Source: Catenulispora sp. (GTDB taxonomy: Bacteria; Actinomycetota; Actinomycetes; Streptomycetales; Catenulisporaceae). From it: a DNA stretch of 37,117 nt. The translations under genes and the position numbers were made by a program. The notes under the pieces are model-generated. The model was not told the origin of the DNA. It saw only the letters and a list, made by a program, of their open reading frames with translations, and searched no databases. The stretch is from NCBI GenBank assembly GCA_013361685.1, contig JABFXP010000845.1, positions 1 through 37,117 of the forward strand, given 5' to 3'. This document shows positions 18,395 through 25,831 of this stretch, piece by piece (within the stretch, counting starts at the first letter, position 1; every line of letters starts with the position of its first letter).

Positions 18395-18524
18395 GGTGCG
18401 TCGATGGCGAAAGTGCCGCCGGATAACCTAGGAACGAACATGTGAAGCACTCGTGAACCACCCAGCGACACCCCCGCACCGCCCCACGTCCGCCACCACC
18501 GCCTCGACCTGGAAGGCCGCCGCA

Positions 18525-19580
18525 GTGAGTACTCCCGGCACGCTGACCCCCGCCCCCCACGACACGCTGGGCCCGGGCATGGGCCCGTTCGGCATCGCCG
18601 TGCAGGACGAGGCCCTGGCCGTGGCCGTCAAGGACGGACTGCACCGGGTGGAGGAGCTGCTGCTGGCCTCGACCAGCAGCCAGTACCCCTACATCAGCGA
18701 GATCACCTCGCACCTGGCCCAGGCCGGCGGCAAGCGGTTCCGGCCGCTGCTGGTGCTGCTGGCCGCGCAGTTCGGCGACCACGAGGCGCCCGGCATCGTG
18801 GAGTCGGCGGTGGTGGTGGAGCTGACGCACCTGGCCACGCTGTACCACGACGACGTGATGGACGAGGCCGCGCTGCGCCGCGGGGTGACCTCGGCCAACC
18901 AGCGGTGGGACAACTCGCTGGCGATCCTGTCCGGCGACTTCCTGTTCGCGCGGGCCTCGACGCTGCTGGCGGATCTGGGGCCGGACGCGGTGCGGATCCA
19001 GGCCGAGACCTTCGAGCGGCTGGTGAGCGGCCAGATCTCGGAGTCGGTGGGCCCGGCCTCCGGGCAGCATCCGGTGACGCACCACCTGGACGTGCTGGCC
19101 GGCAAGACCGGGTCGCTGATCGCGACCTCGGCGCGGTTCGGGGCGATGTTCGCCGGCTGCGCGCCGCAGGACGTGCAGCTCGTGGCGGAGTTCGGCGAGC
19201 TGTTCGGGGTGGCCTTCCAGCTCTCGGACGACCTGCTGGACATCGAGTCGGAGTCGGAGCAGTCGGGCAAGACGCCGGGGACGGATCTGCGGGAGGGCGT
19301 GCACACCCTGCCGATGCTGATCGCGCTGGCGAAGGACCCCTCCGGGGACCCGGCCACCGCCCGGCTCCAGGAGCTGCTGCGGACCGACCTCGCGGCCGAC
19401 GACGCGGCCTTCGAAGAGGCGCTGGGGCTGCTGCGCGCGCACTCGAGCATGGAAGAGGCGCGAGACGTGGTGCGGGGTTACGCGCAGAAGGCCAAGTCGG
19501 TGCTGGAGCCGCTGCCCGACGTGCCGGCCAAGGAGGCGCTGCGGTCGCTGTGCGATGTGGTGATCTCGCGGATGGTGTGA
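18525..19580 (+). CDS. Long-chain polyprenyl diphosphate synthase (menaquinone side chain)
   Basis: A trans-prenyltransferase of 351 residues that condenses isopentenyl diphosphate with an allylic diphosphate to make the long prenyl tail, most likely for menaquinone. Motifs are GGKRFRPLL at residues 68-76 (IPP binding), the first Asp-rich motif DDVMD at 109-113, GDFLFARA, GKTGSL at 193-198, and the second Asp-rich motif DDLLD at 235-239. The GTG at 18525 is preferred because GGAAGG lies 8 nt upstream and the length fits the family. A GTG at 18453 would add 24 unconserved residues. It lies directly after nuo, as in related actinomycetes, which fits supplying the quinone that NDH-1 reduces. Product chain length cannot be read from sequence. 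Confidence 0.88.
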   Translation: MSTPGTLTPAPHDTLGPGMGPFGIAVQDEALAVAVKDGLHRVEELLLASTSSQYPYISEITSHLAQAGGKRFRPLLVLLAAQFGDHEAPGIVESAVVVELTHLATLYHDDVMDEAALRRGVTSANQRWDNSLAILSGDFLFARASTLLADLGPDAVRIQAETFERLVSGQISESVGPASGQHPVTHHLDVLAGKTGSLIATSARFGAMFAGCAPQDVQLVAEFGELFGVAFQLSDDLLDIESESEQSGKTPGTDLREGVHTLPMLIALAKDPSGDPATARLQELLRTDLAADDAAFEEALGLLRAHSSMEEARDVVRGYAQKAKSVLEPLPDVPAKEALRSLCDVVISRMV

Positions 19581-19606
19581 GGCCTGCGGCCTGCTCCAGG
19601 ACGTGC

Positions 19607-19648
19607 GCGGACGCGCCGGCGACCCCCCTCGGGCGCCGGCGCGTCCGC
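19607..19648 (+). terminator. Terminator after polyprenyl synthase
   Basis: A perfect 15-bp stem, GCGGACGCGCCGGCG (19607-19621) with its complement at 19634-19648, has a 12-nt loop and three more wobble-containing pairs possible outside. It lies between the synthase stop (19580) and the convergent hydrolase (19722), so it may act in both directions. Confidence 0.8.
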
Positions 19649-19649
19649 G

Positions 19650-19690
19650 TGTCCGCGGGCTGCCTGTCCGCGGGGCTGTATGTCCGCGGG
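19650..19690. repeat. Three copies of TGTCCGCGGG
   Basis: TGTCCGCGGG occurs at 19650-19659, 19665-19674 and 19681-19690, with unit spacings of 15 and 16 bp. Each copy contains the palindrome CCGCGG. It follows directly on the terminator stem. Function unknown. Confidence 0.7.
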
Positions 19691-19721
19691 TTCTAAGCAT
19701 CCGCACGGACGTGGTGGCCGT

Positions 19722-20531
19722 TCAGTTCAAGGCGTCCACGAACTCGCGGACGAGCGCGTCGAACTGCGCCGGGTGCTCCAGGTTCGGGTAGTGCGCGGCG
19801 TCGGCGATCGTGCTCCGGCGGCCGTCGGCGACGCTGTCGGCGAGCCGCGCGGCCTGGGCGCGGTGGTCGGGGGAGTCGGCGCCGCCGATGACGGCCAGGA
19901 CGGGGACCGTGAGCTTGGCGGCCCGGGCCCAGGTGTCCTCGGCGTGGCTGGACCAGTCGGGCTCGTCGGGGGAGTGCTTCATCAGGGTCTTGGTCGTCAT
20001 GGCGTCGATCAGGGCCGGCAGGGCGGGGTCCACGGCGGCGGCGTCGCGGTCCGGGCCCACCGCGAACCTCCGCCAGATCTCCAGCGCCCCGGGCAGGTCG
20101 CCGCCGCCCAGGACCTGCCAGAACGCCGCCAGGGTCGGCGCGGTCCAGCCGTCGACGAACTCCGGCTCGCTGGTGCCCGCGCCGCTCACGACGAGGCCGC
20201 GCACGAGCTCGGGGTACTCCAGGGCGGTGTCGGTGGCGGTCGCGGCGCCCATGGAGACGCCGACCAGCACCGCGGGGCCGGCGTCGAGGCCGCGGATCAG
20301 CGCGGCGGCGTCGTCGGTGTGGCGGAACGGCGCCGTGGCGTTGGAGCTGTCGCCGTGACCGCGGGCGTCGGGGGCGATGACGCGGTACCGGGCCGGGAGG
20401 GTGGCCAGCTGCGGTTCCCACTGGCGGTGGTCGAGCAGCCCGCCGTGCAGCAGCACCACCAGCGGGCCGCTGCCTTCGTCGCGGTAGGTGAGGTGGCCGT
20501 CTTCGAGAGGGAGCCGGTGCAGGACGTTCAT
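19722..20531 (-). CDS. Alpha/beta hydrolase
   Basis: A 269-residue alpha/beta-hydrolase-fold enzyme. The oxyanion-hole region is LLHGGLLDHRQW (residues 28-38). GHGDSS follows at 59-63. The nucleophile elbow GVSMGA gives Ser93. The acid is probably Asp219 (GGADSPDH) and the base His247 (AAHYPNLEHP). No signal peptide, so it is cytoplasmic; the substrate cannot be told. The ATG at 20531 is chosen because homology begins there. The frame stays open upstream, but that stretch runs through the divergent regulator. It is transcribed away from a MarR gene, with a matching operator at its start, so it is probably repressed by that protein. Confidence 0.85.
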   Translation of the reverse strand: MNVLHRLPLEDGHLTYRDEGSGPLVVLLHGGLLDHRQWEPQLATLPARYRVIAPDARGHGDSSNATAPFRHTDDAAALIRGLDAGPAVLVGVSMGAATATDTALEYPELVRGLVVSGAGTSEPEFVDGWTAPTLAAFWQVLGGGDLPGALEIWRRFAVGPDRDAAAVDPALPALIDAMTTKTLMKHSPDEPDWSSHAEDTWARAAKLTVPVLAVIGGADSPDHRAQAARLADSVADGRRSTIADAAHYPNLEHPAQFDALVREFVDALN

Positions 20532-20547
20532 GACACCTAAGGTGCCA
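20531..20547. promoter_or_regulatory. Putative MarR operator at hydrolase start
   Basis: TGACACCTAAGGTGCCA is an 8+1+8 inverted repeat with one mismatched pair. It touches the hydrolase ATG and abuts its likely -10, GATAAT (minus strand, 20552-20547). The same 17-bp layout recurs at 20562-20578. Binding by the neighbouring MarR protein is inferred. Confidence 0.6.
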
Positions 20548-20561
20548 TTATCGGCCGAGCT

Positions 20562-20578
20562 TGGCAACCCAGGTGTCA
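20562..20578. promoter_or_regulatory. Putative MarR operator at marR start
   Basis: TGGCAACCCAGGTGTCA has the same 8+1+8 geometry as the site 31 bp to its left; together they give TGRCAMCYMAGGTGYCA. It overlaps the likely -10 CATAAT (20577-20582) of the regulator gene, so binding would autorepress. Confidence 0.55.
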
Positions 20579-20582
20579 TAAT
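20577..20582 (+). promoter_or_regulatory. Candidate -10 of leaderless marR transcript
   Basis: CATAAT ends 5 bp before the GTG start at 20588 and there is no Shine-Dalgarno sequence at a useful distance. The mRNA probably begins at or next to the start codon. No good -35 is visible. Confidence 0.45.
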
Positions 20583-20587
20583 GAACT

Positions 20588-21055
20588 GTGTCCGATGAAC
20601 CGCTGCCCCCGGCTGAGCTCGCCGAGCGCCTGGCCGACGTGTATCTGCTGGTCGGCCCGCTCTACCGCAGAGTGCTGCGCAAGGTGGAGTCGGGCGAGGC
20701 GATCGAGGGGGTGGGCGCCGGGGTGCGCGCGGTGCTCGACCTGCTGCGGCTGAACGGTCCGATGACGGTGCCGCAGATGGGCCGGGCACAGGCGCTCAGC
20801 CGGCAGTTCGTGCAGCGGATGGTGAATGAGGCCGCGCAGCGCGGCTTGGTGGTGGCGGAGCCGAACCCGGCGCACCGCAGGTCGTCGCTGATCCGGTTGA
20901 CCGAGACCGGGGCGGCGGTGATCGGCGCGGTGATCGCCCGGGAGCACGCCCTGCTCGGCCAGGTCGGGGGAGACCTGACGAGGGCTGATGTCGACGCCTG
21001 CGTGAAGGTGCTGTCGAGGATGCTGGACGCGCTGGCGGACGTCGACGTGGACTAG
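20588..21055 (+). CDS. MarR-family transcriptional regulator
   Basis: A 155-residue winged-helix regulator. The N-terminal dimerisation helix (about 8-35) is followed by the DNA-binding domain: helix-turn-helix PMTVPQMGRAQALSRQFVQRMVNEA at about 58-82 and the wing with NPAHRRSSLIRLTETG at about 93-108. A C-terminal helix completes the dimer interface. The GTG at 20588 fits the domain start and appears leaderless. It is divergent from the hydrolase, with paired 17-bp operators in the 56-bp gap, so it most likely represses both genes and is released by an unknown ligand, perhaps a hydrolase substrate. It converges on the RarD-like gene with only 9 bp between the stops. Confidence 0.87.
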   Translation: MSDEPLPPAELAERLADVYLLVGPLYRRVLRKVESGEAIEGVGAGVRAVLDLLRLNGPMTVPQMGRAQALSRQFVQRMVNEAAQRGLVVAEPNPAHRRSSLIRLTETGAAVIGAVIAREHALLGQVGGDLTRADVDACVKVLSRMLDALADVDVD

Positions 21056-21064
21056 CGGCGGGGG

Positions 21065-22045
21065 CTAGGCGGCCGGCTGGGGCTGCGGTTCGACGGGGAT
21101 CTGAGGCGGAGCCTGAGCCCGCGTCGCGGCCTGCGCCCGCCGAGCACCCCGCAGCGCGTCCACCGTCAGCAGGATCAGGGCCGCCCAGACGATGAGGAAG
21201 CCGGCCAGCCGGGCGGCCGGCACCGGCTCGTGCTGGACGGTCACGCCGATGACGAACTGCAGGATCGGGGCCAGGAACTGCAGCAGGCCGACCACCGACA
21301 GCGGCAGGCGGTTGGCGGCGGCGGCGAAGCAGATCAGCGGGACCACCGTGACCGGCCCGGCGAGCATGAGCAGGCCGGTGTTGGCCGCGCCGTGGTGCGC
21401 GAAGTCCAGCGTGCCCCGCCCCTGGAGCCAGAGCAGATAGCCGACCGCCGGGAGGAACTGCATCGTGGCCTCCACGGCCATCGACTCGGCGGCCGGGACC
21501 GCGGCGAGCTTCTTGAGCAGGCCGTAGGTGCCGAAGCTGGCGGCCAGGACCAGGGCGATCCACGGCACCTTGCCGTACCCGACGGCCAGCACCAGGACCG
21601 CCACCGCGCCGATGCCGACCGCGGCCCATTGCGCGCGGCGCAGATGTTCGCGCAGGAGCAGGACCCCGAACAGGACGGTCACCAGCGGGTTGATGAAGTA
21701 CCCGAACGCGGTGTCGACGGTGTGGCCGTGGTTGACGGCCCAGATGTAGACGAACCAGTTCACCGAGATGACGGTCGCGGCCCCGGCGAGCAGCAGGAGC
21801 TTGCGCGGCTGGTGGAGCAGGTCGCGGACCCAGGCCCAGCGGGTGGTGCCCGCCGGGACGCGGCGCAGCGCGAGCAGGACCAGGACGGCCAGCAGGGACC
21901 AGGCCATGCGGTGGGCCAGGATCTCCCCGGCCTCCGCGGGCTTGAGCAGGGGCCAGTAGAGGGGGAACAAACCCCAGGCGCCGTACGCCGCTATACCGAA
22001 ACCCACCCCGAGACGCCGTTCAGCGGCGCTCCCGCCTTCTCCCAT
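21065..22045 (-). CDS. rarD: RarD-like EamA-family permease
   Basis: A 326-residue inner-membrane protein with about ten hydrophobic helices in two EamA-type halves. The first 45 residues, with GVGFGIAAYGAWGLFPLYWPLLKPAEAGEILAHRMAWS, are typical of the RarD subgroup (named after chloramphenicol-sensitivity phenotypes). NWFVYIWAVNHGHTVDTAFGYFINPLVTV is another strong family segment. The transported substrate is not known for most members. The Pro/Gln-rich tail of about 25 residues is cytoplasmic. The ATG at 22045 has no Shine-Dalgarno sequence but is placed exactly for leaderless translation from a good promoter. Confidence 0.87.
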   Translation of the reverse strand: MGEGGSAAERRLGVGFGIAAYGAWGLFPLYWPLLKPAEAGEILAHRMAWSLLAVLVLLALRRVPAGTTRWAWVRDLLHQPRKLLLLAGAATVISVNWFVYIWAVNHGHTVDTAFGYFINPLVTVLFGVLLLREHLRRAQWAAVGIGAVAVLVLAVGYGKVPWIALVLAASFGTYGLLKKLAAVPAAESMAVEATMQFLPAVGYLLWLQGRGTLDFAHHGAANTGLLMLAGPVTVVPLICFAAAANRLPLSVVGLLQFLAPILQFVIGVTVQHEPVPAARLAGFLIVWAALILLTVDALRGARRAQAATRAQAPPQIPVEPQPQPAA

Positions 22046-22051
22046 GAGATG

Positions 22052-22080
22052 AGGATAGGGGTGAGGGCGGGTTCTGTCAT
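22052..22080 (-). promoter_or_regulatory. Promoter of rarD, leaderless layout
   Basis: On the minus strand ATGACA (22080-22075) and TATCCT (22057-22052) are separated by 17 bp. The first matches -35 TTGACA at 5 of 6, the second fits TANNNT. Six bases then lead to the ATG at 22045, so transcription would begin at the A of the start codon. It lies in the 84-bp gap after the larger permease gene. Confidence 0.6.
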
Positions 22081-22129
22081 AACCGTCTCGCGGATGGGCC
22101 CCTTACGGTCGGGCTCGTGGCGCGGCGTC

Positions 22130-24550
22130 CTACTCCTCCTCGTCGTGCCCCTCCCGCGGGAGCAGCTTGTACGTGGGGTTCGCCATGGCCAGGTGGCCTT
22201 CCATCTCGCCGACCATCCCCTCGACCCGCATCTTGGCCCCCGGCTCGATGCCCGGGATCGAGCGCCGTCCGTAGAACACCAGCGTGATCCCGCCGGAGGC
22301 GTCGTAGAGCTCCGCCTCCAGCGCCGGGGAGCCCTTCACCGGGCTCACCGAGACCGAGCGGACCCGGCCCTGGACCGCGGCGCGCTCGCGCCAGCGCACC
22401 GAGCCGATCGCGCGGACCTCGACCGGGGCGCCGGTGTGGGTGTCGGGGACCGAGGCGCACTCGGCGTCCAGGAGCATCTTCTTGGTGCTGCGGGGCGTGG
22501 TGAGGACCTCGTCGCCTTCCTTGGGCTTGATCGTGCGGCCCTTCTCCGCCGCCTCCAGCTCCTCGATGGCCTCGACCACGTCGAAGGGCACGATGGTGGC
22601 GACCACGTGCGGCAGCGTGGACAGCACCTCGGCCAGGCGGTCGGCGGTGCGGTCGTGCAGCATGCGGCCGACGATCGGCGAGTAGGTGCGCCGCGGCAGC
22701 AGCACCGTGACCTCGAAACCCTCGGCCGCCTCGCGGGAGGCCAGCTCCATGGAGGCCCGGCGGATGCGGCGGTCGGGGACTTCGATGATCTCCAGCGGGA
22801 TGTCCGCGGCCTGGGAGCTGTCCCAGCGCTTGCGCAGCACCTCGGCGTAGACGTTGTCGACCATCAGGTGGACCGCGCGCATCTCGGTGGGCCGCAGCGA
22901 CCGGGCGTAGCGCAGGGTCTTGACCACCGCCAGGTCGACCGAGTCGACCAGGACCAGGATGGAGGTCTGGGTGCGGGTCGGCAGCGAGGCCGAGGCGGGG
23001 GTGTTCGCCAGCGCGTCGGCCTCGCGGCGGTAGCGGCGGTTGAGCTGGATCAGGCCCCAGACCGCCGGGGGGAAGACCACCACGACCAGCCAGGCGCCCT
23101 CGGTGAACTTGGTGACCGCGAAGATCAGGACGACCGCCAGGGAGCAGACCGTCGCCGAGCCGTTGACGAACAGCTTCCAGGTGCGGCCCGGTTCGTCGCG
23201 GATCCAGTGGTACTTGAACAGGCCCGCGGCGGCCATCACGAAGCCGGTGAAGACCCCGATGGCGTACAGCGAGACCAGTTTGGTCAGGTTGCCGCCCATG
23301 GCGACGATCAGGATCAGGGACAGGATGGTCAGGACGATGATGCCGTTGCTGAACGCCAGGCGGTGGCCCCGGGTCCGGAGCTGGCGGGGCAGGAAGGAGT
23401 CCTCGGCGACATAGGAGACCAGGAAGGGGAAGCCGCTGAAGGAGGTGTTGCCGCCGGTGTACAGGATCAGCGCGGTCGCGATCTGCACCACGGTGATCAT
23501 CACGGTGCCGAACACGTTGTTGCCCCACACCAGATGCGTGATCTGGGCCAGGACGGTCGGGGCGCCCTCGGAGTAGGGGTAGGTCTTCATCTGCCAGGCC
23601 ATGATCGACACGCCCAGGACCAGGCAGCCCAGGATCACCGACATGGTGGTCAGGGTGACGCGGGCGTTGCGGCCGGCCGGCTTCTTGAACACCGAGATGC
23701 CGTTCGACACCGCTTCCAGACCGGTCAGCGAGGAACCGCCGTTGGCGAAGCCGCGCAGCAGCCACAGCACGGCGCCGGCGGTCAGCGCCCACTGCGTGTG
23801 GGTGCCGATCTGCACCACGCCGCCGTAGTTGGTGTCGTGGGCGTTGGTGGCGTGGTTCAGGTTGCCGGTCAGCAGCTGGCCCATGCCGAGCAGCAGGGTG
23901 CCGCCGACCAGCAGGATGTAGACGTAGGCCGGCGCCGCGAACAGCCGCCCGGCCTCCTTCACACCGCGCAGGTTGCCGTAGCACAGCAGCAGCACGACGC
24001 CCACCGTGATCCACAGCTTCTCGCTGGTGATGTCGGCTTTGAAGGTGATCGCCAGGTAGGAGGCGATGGCGTCGGTGCCGGCCGAGACCTGGACCGCCAC
24101 GGTGACGATGTAGTCGATCATCAGCGCGACCGCGGCGATCTGGGCGATCCGCGGGCCGAAGTTGTCGCGGGCCACGACGTAGGAGCCGCCGGCCTTGGTG
24201 TAGACCGACACCACGTCGCGGTAGCAGAAGGTGAGCAGGATCAGCATGCCGAGGATCACGCCGGTGATCGGCATCAGCAGCATGAAGCCCAGCACGCCGA
24301 AGTACGGGATGAGCTGCGTCAGCATCTGCTCGGAGCCGTACGACGAGGAGGAGATCATGTCGATGCCCATGACCCCGAGCGCGGTCGGGTTGGACAGCTT
24401 CTCCCCGTGCAGCTCGTCGTTGACCAGCGGCTTGCCCAGGATCCGCTTCTTGACGCGGTAGCCCAGGGACTCCGGCAGGTTCACGTCGGCGGCCAGCGCG
24501 CCCGGAGCCGCGACCGGGGGTTTCGGTCGGGCCGTGCTGGTCTTGCTCAT
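22130..24550 (-). CDS. KimA-like APC permease with C-terminal OB-fold domain
   Basis: An 806-residue protein. Residues 55-505 form an APC-superfamily permease of about 12 helices, with GIDMISSSSYGSEQML near 62-77 and KAGGSYVVARDNFG near 119-132, closest in appearance to the KimA/YdaO potassium importers. Residues 525-665 form a soluble alpha/beta domain (SILVLVDSVDLAVVKTLRYAR), as in KimA. Residues 715-800 form an OB-fold-like domain with PALEAELYDASGGITLVFYGRRSIPGIEPG and ending NPTYKLLP. That domain is usually a separate small actinobacterial protein, so this looks like a gene fusion with an unbroken frame. The ATG at 24550 is chosen for GAGG 9 nt upstream; earlier starts to 24625 lack one. 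Potassium uptake is inferred from the family. Confidence 0.82.
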   Translation of the reverse strand: MSKTSTARPKPPVAAPGALAADVNLPESLGYRVKKRILGKPLVNDELHGEKLSNPTALGVMGIDMISSSSYGSEQMLTQLIPYFGVLGFMLLMPITGVILGMLILLTFCYRDVVSVYTKAGGSYVVARDNFGPRIAQIAAVALMIDYIVTVAVQVSAGTDAIASYLAITFKADITSEKLWITVGVVLLLCYGNLRGVKEAGRLFAAPAYVYILLVGGTLLLGMGQLLTGNLNHATNAHDTNYGGVVQIGTHTQWALTAGAVLWLLRGFANGGSSLTGLEAVSNGISVFKKPAGRNARVTLTTMSVILGCLVLGVSIMAWQMKTYPYSEGAPTVLAQITHLVWGNNVFGTVMITVVQIATALILYTGGNTSFSGFPFLVSYVAEDSFLPRQLRTRGHRLAFSNGIIVLTILSLILIVAMGGNLTKLVSLYAIGVFTGFVMAAAGLFKYHWIRDEPGRTWKLFVNGSATVCSLAVVLIFAVTKFTEGAWLVVVVFPPAVWGLIQLNRRYRREADALANTPASASLPTRTQTSILVLVDSVDLAVVKTLRYARSLRPTEMRAVHLMVDNVYAEVLRKRWDSSQAADIPLEIIEVPDRRIRRASMELASREAAEGFEVTVLLPRRTYSPIVGRMLHDRTADRLAEVLSTLPHVVATIVPFDVVEAIEELEAAEKGRTIKPKEGDEVLTTPRSTKKMLLDAECASVPDTHTGAPVEVRAIGSVRWRERAAVQGRVRSVSVSPVKGSPALEAELYDASGGITLVFYGRRSIPGIEPGAKMRVEGMVGEMEGHLAMANPTYKLLPREGHDEEE

Positions 24551-24620
24551 GGCGGTCTGCCTCATCTCGGCTGGAAGCGGGTCCAACATGGTCCCTATGC
24601 CCATGCCGAGTGTCTGTCCT

Positions 24621-24639
24621 ATCACCTCTGAGATGTGAT
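24621..24639. promoter_or_regulatory. 19-bp palindrome upstream of the KimA-like gene
   Basis: ATCACCTCTGAGATGTGAT agrees with its reverse complement at 16 of 19 positions. It is about 70 bp before the chosen permease start and beyond the korB terminators, so it probably belongs to the permease promoter. The regulator is unknown. I do not see a c-di-AMP riboswitch in this leader. Confidence 0.4.
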
Positions 24640-24679
24640 GAACGAACTCGCGGGCGTTTGCATTTCGTTTGCGTCAGGG

Positions 24680-24717
24680 GCGAACGCCCCGTCCCGAGCT
24701 GCGGGAGGGGCGTTCGC
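24680..24717 (-). terminator. Terminator after korB, distal hairpin
   Basis: GCGAACGCCCC (24680-24690, with first base G) pairs fully with GGGGCGTTCGC (24707-24717). After a one-base bulge, five more pairs (TCCCG with CGGGA) extend the stem around a 5-nt loop. It lies 90 bp beyond the korB stop on the minus strand. Confidence 0.75.
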
Positions 24718-24733
24718 GATCATGCGTTTCGCG

Positions 24734-24756
24734 GGTGCGACCTGGCCTGTCGCACC
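24734..24756 (-). terminator. Terminator after korB, proximal hairpin
   Basis: GGTGCGAC (24734-24741) and GTCGCACC (24749-24756) form a perfect 8-bp stem with a 7-nt loop, about 50 bp after the korB stop. With the next hairpin it forms a tandem terminator. Confidence 0.6.
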
Positions 24757-24808
24757 GTGGTCGGCCGGGTGCCCGGACTGCGCCGCCCGGGGGAGTGTCG
24801 CCGAACTC

Positions 24809-25828
24809 TCAGCCGATCGTCCAGGTGTCGGACCCGGTGAGCAGCTCGTCCAGCTTGCCCGAGCCGAGGCGGCGGGCGGCGTCGTCGAGCTGGTCGGACA
24901 TCAGCGTGTCGTAGGTGGGGCGGCGCACCGAGCGGAAGACGCCGATCGGGGTCGGGGACAGCGTGGCCGGGTCCGGCAGCCGGGACAGCGCGAAGGCCAG
25001 GTCCGGCTCGTCCGCGTGCGCGTCGTGGACCAGGACGCTGTCGCCGGCCTCGGCCAGCGGCATCGCCTTCAGCGTGGCGTCCGGCATCCGCACGATGCCG
25101 TACCGGTCCTCGCCGGCGCCGAAGGTGATCGGCTGCCCGTGCTCCAGCCGGATCAGGTGCCGGTCCCGGACGCTGCTGTCCTTCAGCTTCTCGAACGCGC
25201 CGTCGTTGAAGATGTTGCAGTTCTGGTAGATCTCGATCAGCGCGGTGCCCTCGTGCTCGGCCGCGGCCTGCAGCACCGAGGTGAGGTGCTTGCGGTCGGA
25301 GTCGATGGTGCGGGCCACGAAGGTGGCCTCGGCGCCCAGGGCCAGCGACACCGGGTTGAACGGGGCGTCCAGCGAGCCGTAGGGGGTGGACTTGGTGATC
25401 TTGCCCTGTTCGCTGGTCGGCGAGTACTGGCCCTTGGTCAGCCCGTAGATCCGGTTGTTGAACAGCAGGATCTTCAGGTTGACGTTCCGGCGCAGCGCGT
25501 GGATCAGGTGGTTGCCGCCGATGGACAGCGCGTCGCCGTCGCCGGTGACCACCCAGACCGACAGGTCCGGCCGGGAGGCGGCCAGGCCGGTGGCGATCGC
25601 CGGGGCGCGGCCGTGGATCGAGTGCATCCCGTAGGTGTTCATGTAGTACGGGAAGCGCGAGGAGCAGCCGATCCCGGAGACGAAGACGATGTCCTCGCGC
25701 TTGATCCCCAGCGACGGCATGAACCCCTGGACCGCGGCCAGGATCGCGTAGTCCCCGCAGCCGGGGCACCAGCGGACCTCCTGGTCGGTCTTGAAGTCCT
25801 TGGTCGTCAGCTTCAGCAGTTCAGGCAT
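24809..25828 (-). CDS. korB: 2-oxoglutarate:ferredoxin oxidoreductase, beta subunit
   Basis: A 339-residue thiamine diphosphate- and 4Fe-4S-binding subunit. With KorA it converts 2-oxoglutarate and CoA to succinyl-CoA while reducing ferredoxin. Cluster ligands are Cys21 and Cys24 (WCPGCGDY), Cys55 (GIGCSSR) and Cys204 (QNCNIF). The TPP/Mg motif is GDGDALSIGGNH at 97-108 followed by NNRIYGLTKGQ. The C-terminal part is as in the Mycobacterium/Streptomyces KorB group. It starts 3 bp after the korA stop, so they are co-transcribed. 2-oxoglutarate as substrate is by family; a pyruvate or other 2-oxoacid specificity cannot be excluded. Confidence 0.92.
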   Translation of the reverse strand: MPELLKLTTKDFKTDQEVRWCPGCGDYAILAAVQGFMPSLGIKREDIVFVSGIGCSSRFPYYMNTYGMHSIHGRAPAIATGLAASRPDLSVWVVTGDGDALSIGGNHLIHALRRNVNLKILLFNNRIYGLTKGQYSPTSEQGKITKSTPYGSLDAPFNPVSLALGAEATFVARTIDSDRKHLTSVLQAAAEHEGTALIEIYQNCNIFNDGAFEKLKDSSVRDRHLIRLEHGQPITFGAGEDRYGIVRMPDATLKAMPLAEAGDSVLVHDAHADEPDLAFALSRLPDPATLSPTPIGVFRSVRRPTYDTLMSDQLDDAARRLGSGKLDELLTGSDTWTIG

Positions 25829-25831
25829 ATC

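Noticed and set aside
18383-18432. Promoter for the polyprenyl synthase using TTGACC at 18383
   Set aside because: The nearest -10-like box, around GGATAACCT at 18421-18429, is much farther away than 19 bp, so the spacing does not work.
16584-19706. Leftward open frame of 1040 codons opposite nuoN and the polyprenyl synthase
   Set aside because: It has low-complexity Arg/His/Gln composition, runs through the tandem terminators, and both sense genes have full families with catalytic motifs.
21230-24631. Rightward open frame of 1133 codons opposite the RarD-like and KimA-like genes
   Set aside because: Shadow of two membrane-protein genes; the translation is Asp/Gln/His/Arg-rich, as expected for antisense of GC-rich codons.
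24551-24679. c-di-AMP riboswitch (ydaO type) before the KimA-like gene
   Set aside because: I could not find the conserved core or the nested stems of that class by eye; only a simple palindrome is present.
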